A stretch of 5,860 nucleotides of DNA from Candidatus Bathyarchaeota archaeon (GTDB taxonomy: Archaea > Thermoproteota > Bathyarchaeia > RBG-16-48-13 > GCA-020355125), in the NCBI GenBank assembly GCA_030617005.1, contig JAUWWH010000066.1, positions 1 through 5,860 on the forward strand. The letters run 5' to 3'. The translations under genes were made by a program, and so were the position numbers. Below the pieces are notes generated by a model. The model ran no database searches, was not told the DNA's origin, and saw nothing but the letters and a program-made list of their open reading frames with translations. Below are positions 5,853 through 5,860 of the stretch, one piece after another (within the stretch, counting starts at the first letter, position 1; each line of letters begins with the position of its first letter).

Positions 5853-5860
5853 TTATCTCC

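Larger units (their letters stand above)
5679..5860. repeat. Perfect 37-bp inverted repeat with a 108-bp spacer
   Basis: The left arm, 5679-5715, is purine-rich and begins GGAGATAAGGGAG. The right arm, 5824-5860, is its exact reverse complement and ends CCCTTATCTCC at the last base of the window. Pairing breaks at 5716 against 5823. A 37-bp perfect match cannot be chance. The arms could go on past the window. The spacer has no open gene of useful length. Possible identities are the ends of a small non-autonomous element (MITE-like), a folded transcript structure, or a repeat that stopped assembly. No target-site duplication can be judged because the right flank is missing. Confidence 0.85.

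Noticed and set aside
5679..5860. CRISPR array
   Set aside because: The 20-bp units are only 23 bases apart with a 3-base gap, so there are no spacers, and no cas genes are near.

Overview
The window looks like a piece of an AT-rich archaeal genome. The evidence is: TATA-like boxes about 25-35 bases ahead of several starts, very short leaders, frequent TTG starts, start signals of the GTGA(T/C)C type that match the 3' end of archaeal 16S rRNA, and gene families typical of archaea (a CitG-like protein in a place with no citrate lyase, and the archaeal three-part Pol-beta-type nucleotidyltransferases). I cannot name the lineage; a Bathyarchaeia-like or other TACK/Asgard archaeon is only a guess.

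Layout, left to right. Bases 1-116 hold a possible minus-strand promoter and the first codons of a gene leaving the left edge, with its reading frame apparently broken. A minus-strand gene for a metallo-beta-lactamase-fold hydrolase follows (117-767). A 226-base divergent promoter region (777-1002) with two small palindromes separates it from a plus-strand cluster: a CitG/MdcB-family triphosphoribosyl-dephospho-CoA synthase homologue (1006-2025), then two overlapping, clearly paralogous nucleotidyltransferase proteins (2067-3110 and 3088-4149). After a weak terminator come a small ArsR-like winged-helix regulator (4276-4563) and an ECF-type vitamin transporter S component with a TTG start (4642-5166).

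The last 700 bases (5167-5860) contain no intact gene that I can support. They hold AT-rich hairpins, a 28-codon relic-like reading frame without a start (5561-5647), a polypurine tract, and a perfect 37-bp inverted repeat (5679-5715 and 5824-5860) whose right arm ends exactly at the window edge. Nested inside it are a second inverted repeat and a 20-bp direct repeat with a period of 23. This may be the end of a mobile or repetitive element, and may be why the contig stops here.

How the genes may work together: CitG-type enzymes make a 3'-dephospho-CoA derivative that a nucleotidyltransferase (CitX or MdcG in bacteria) attaches to an acyl carrier protein. Finding a CitG homologue directly followed by two Pol-beta-type nucleotidyltransferases suggests, as inference only, an analogous nucleotide-cofactor pathway. 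The ArsR-like protein is well placed to regulate the adjacent transporter component, whose energising ECF subunits are not in the window.
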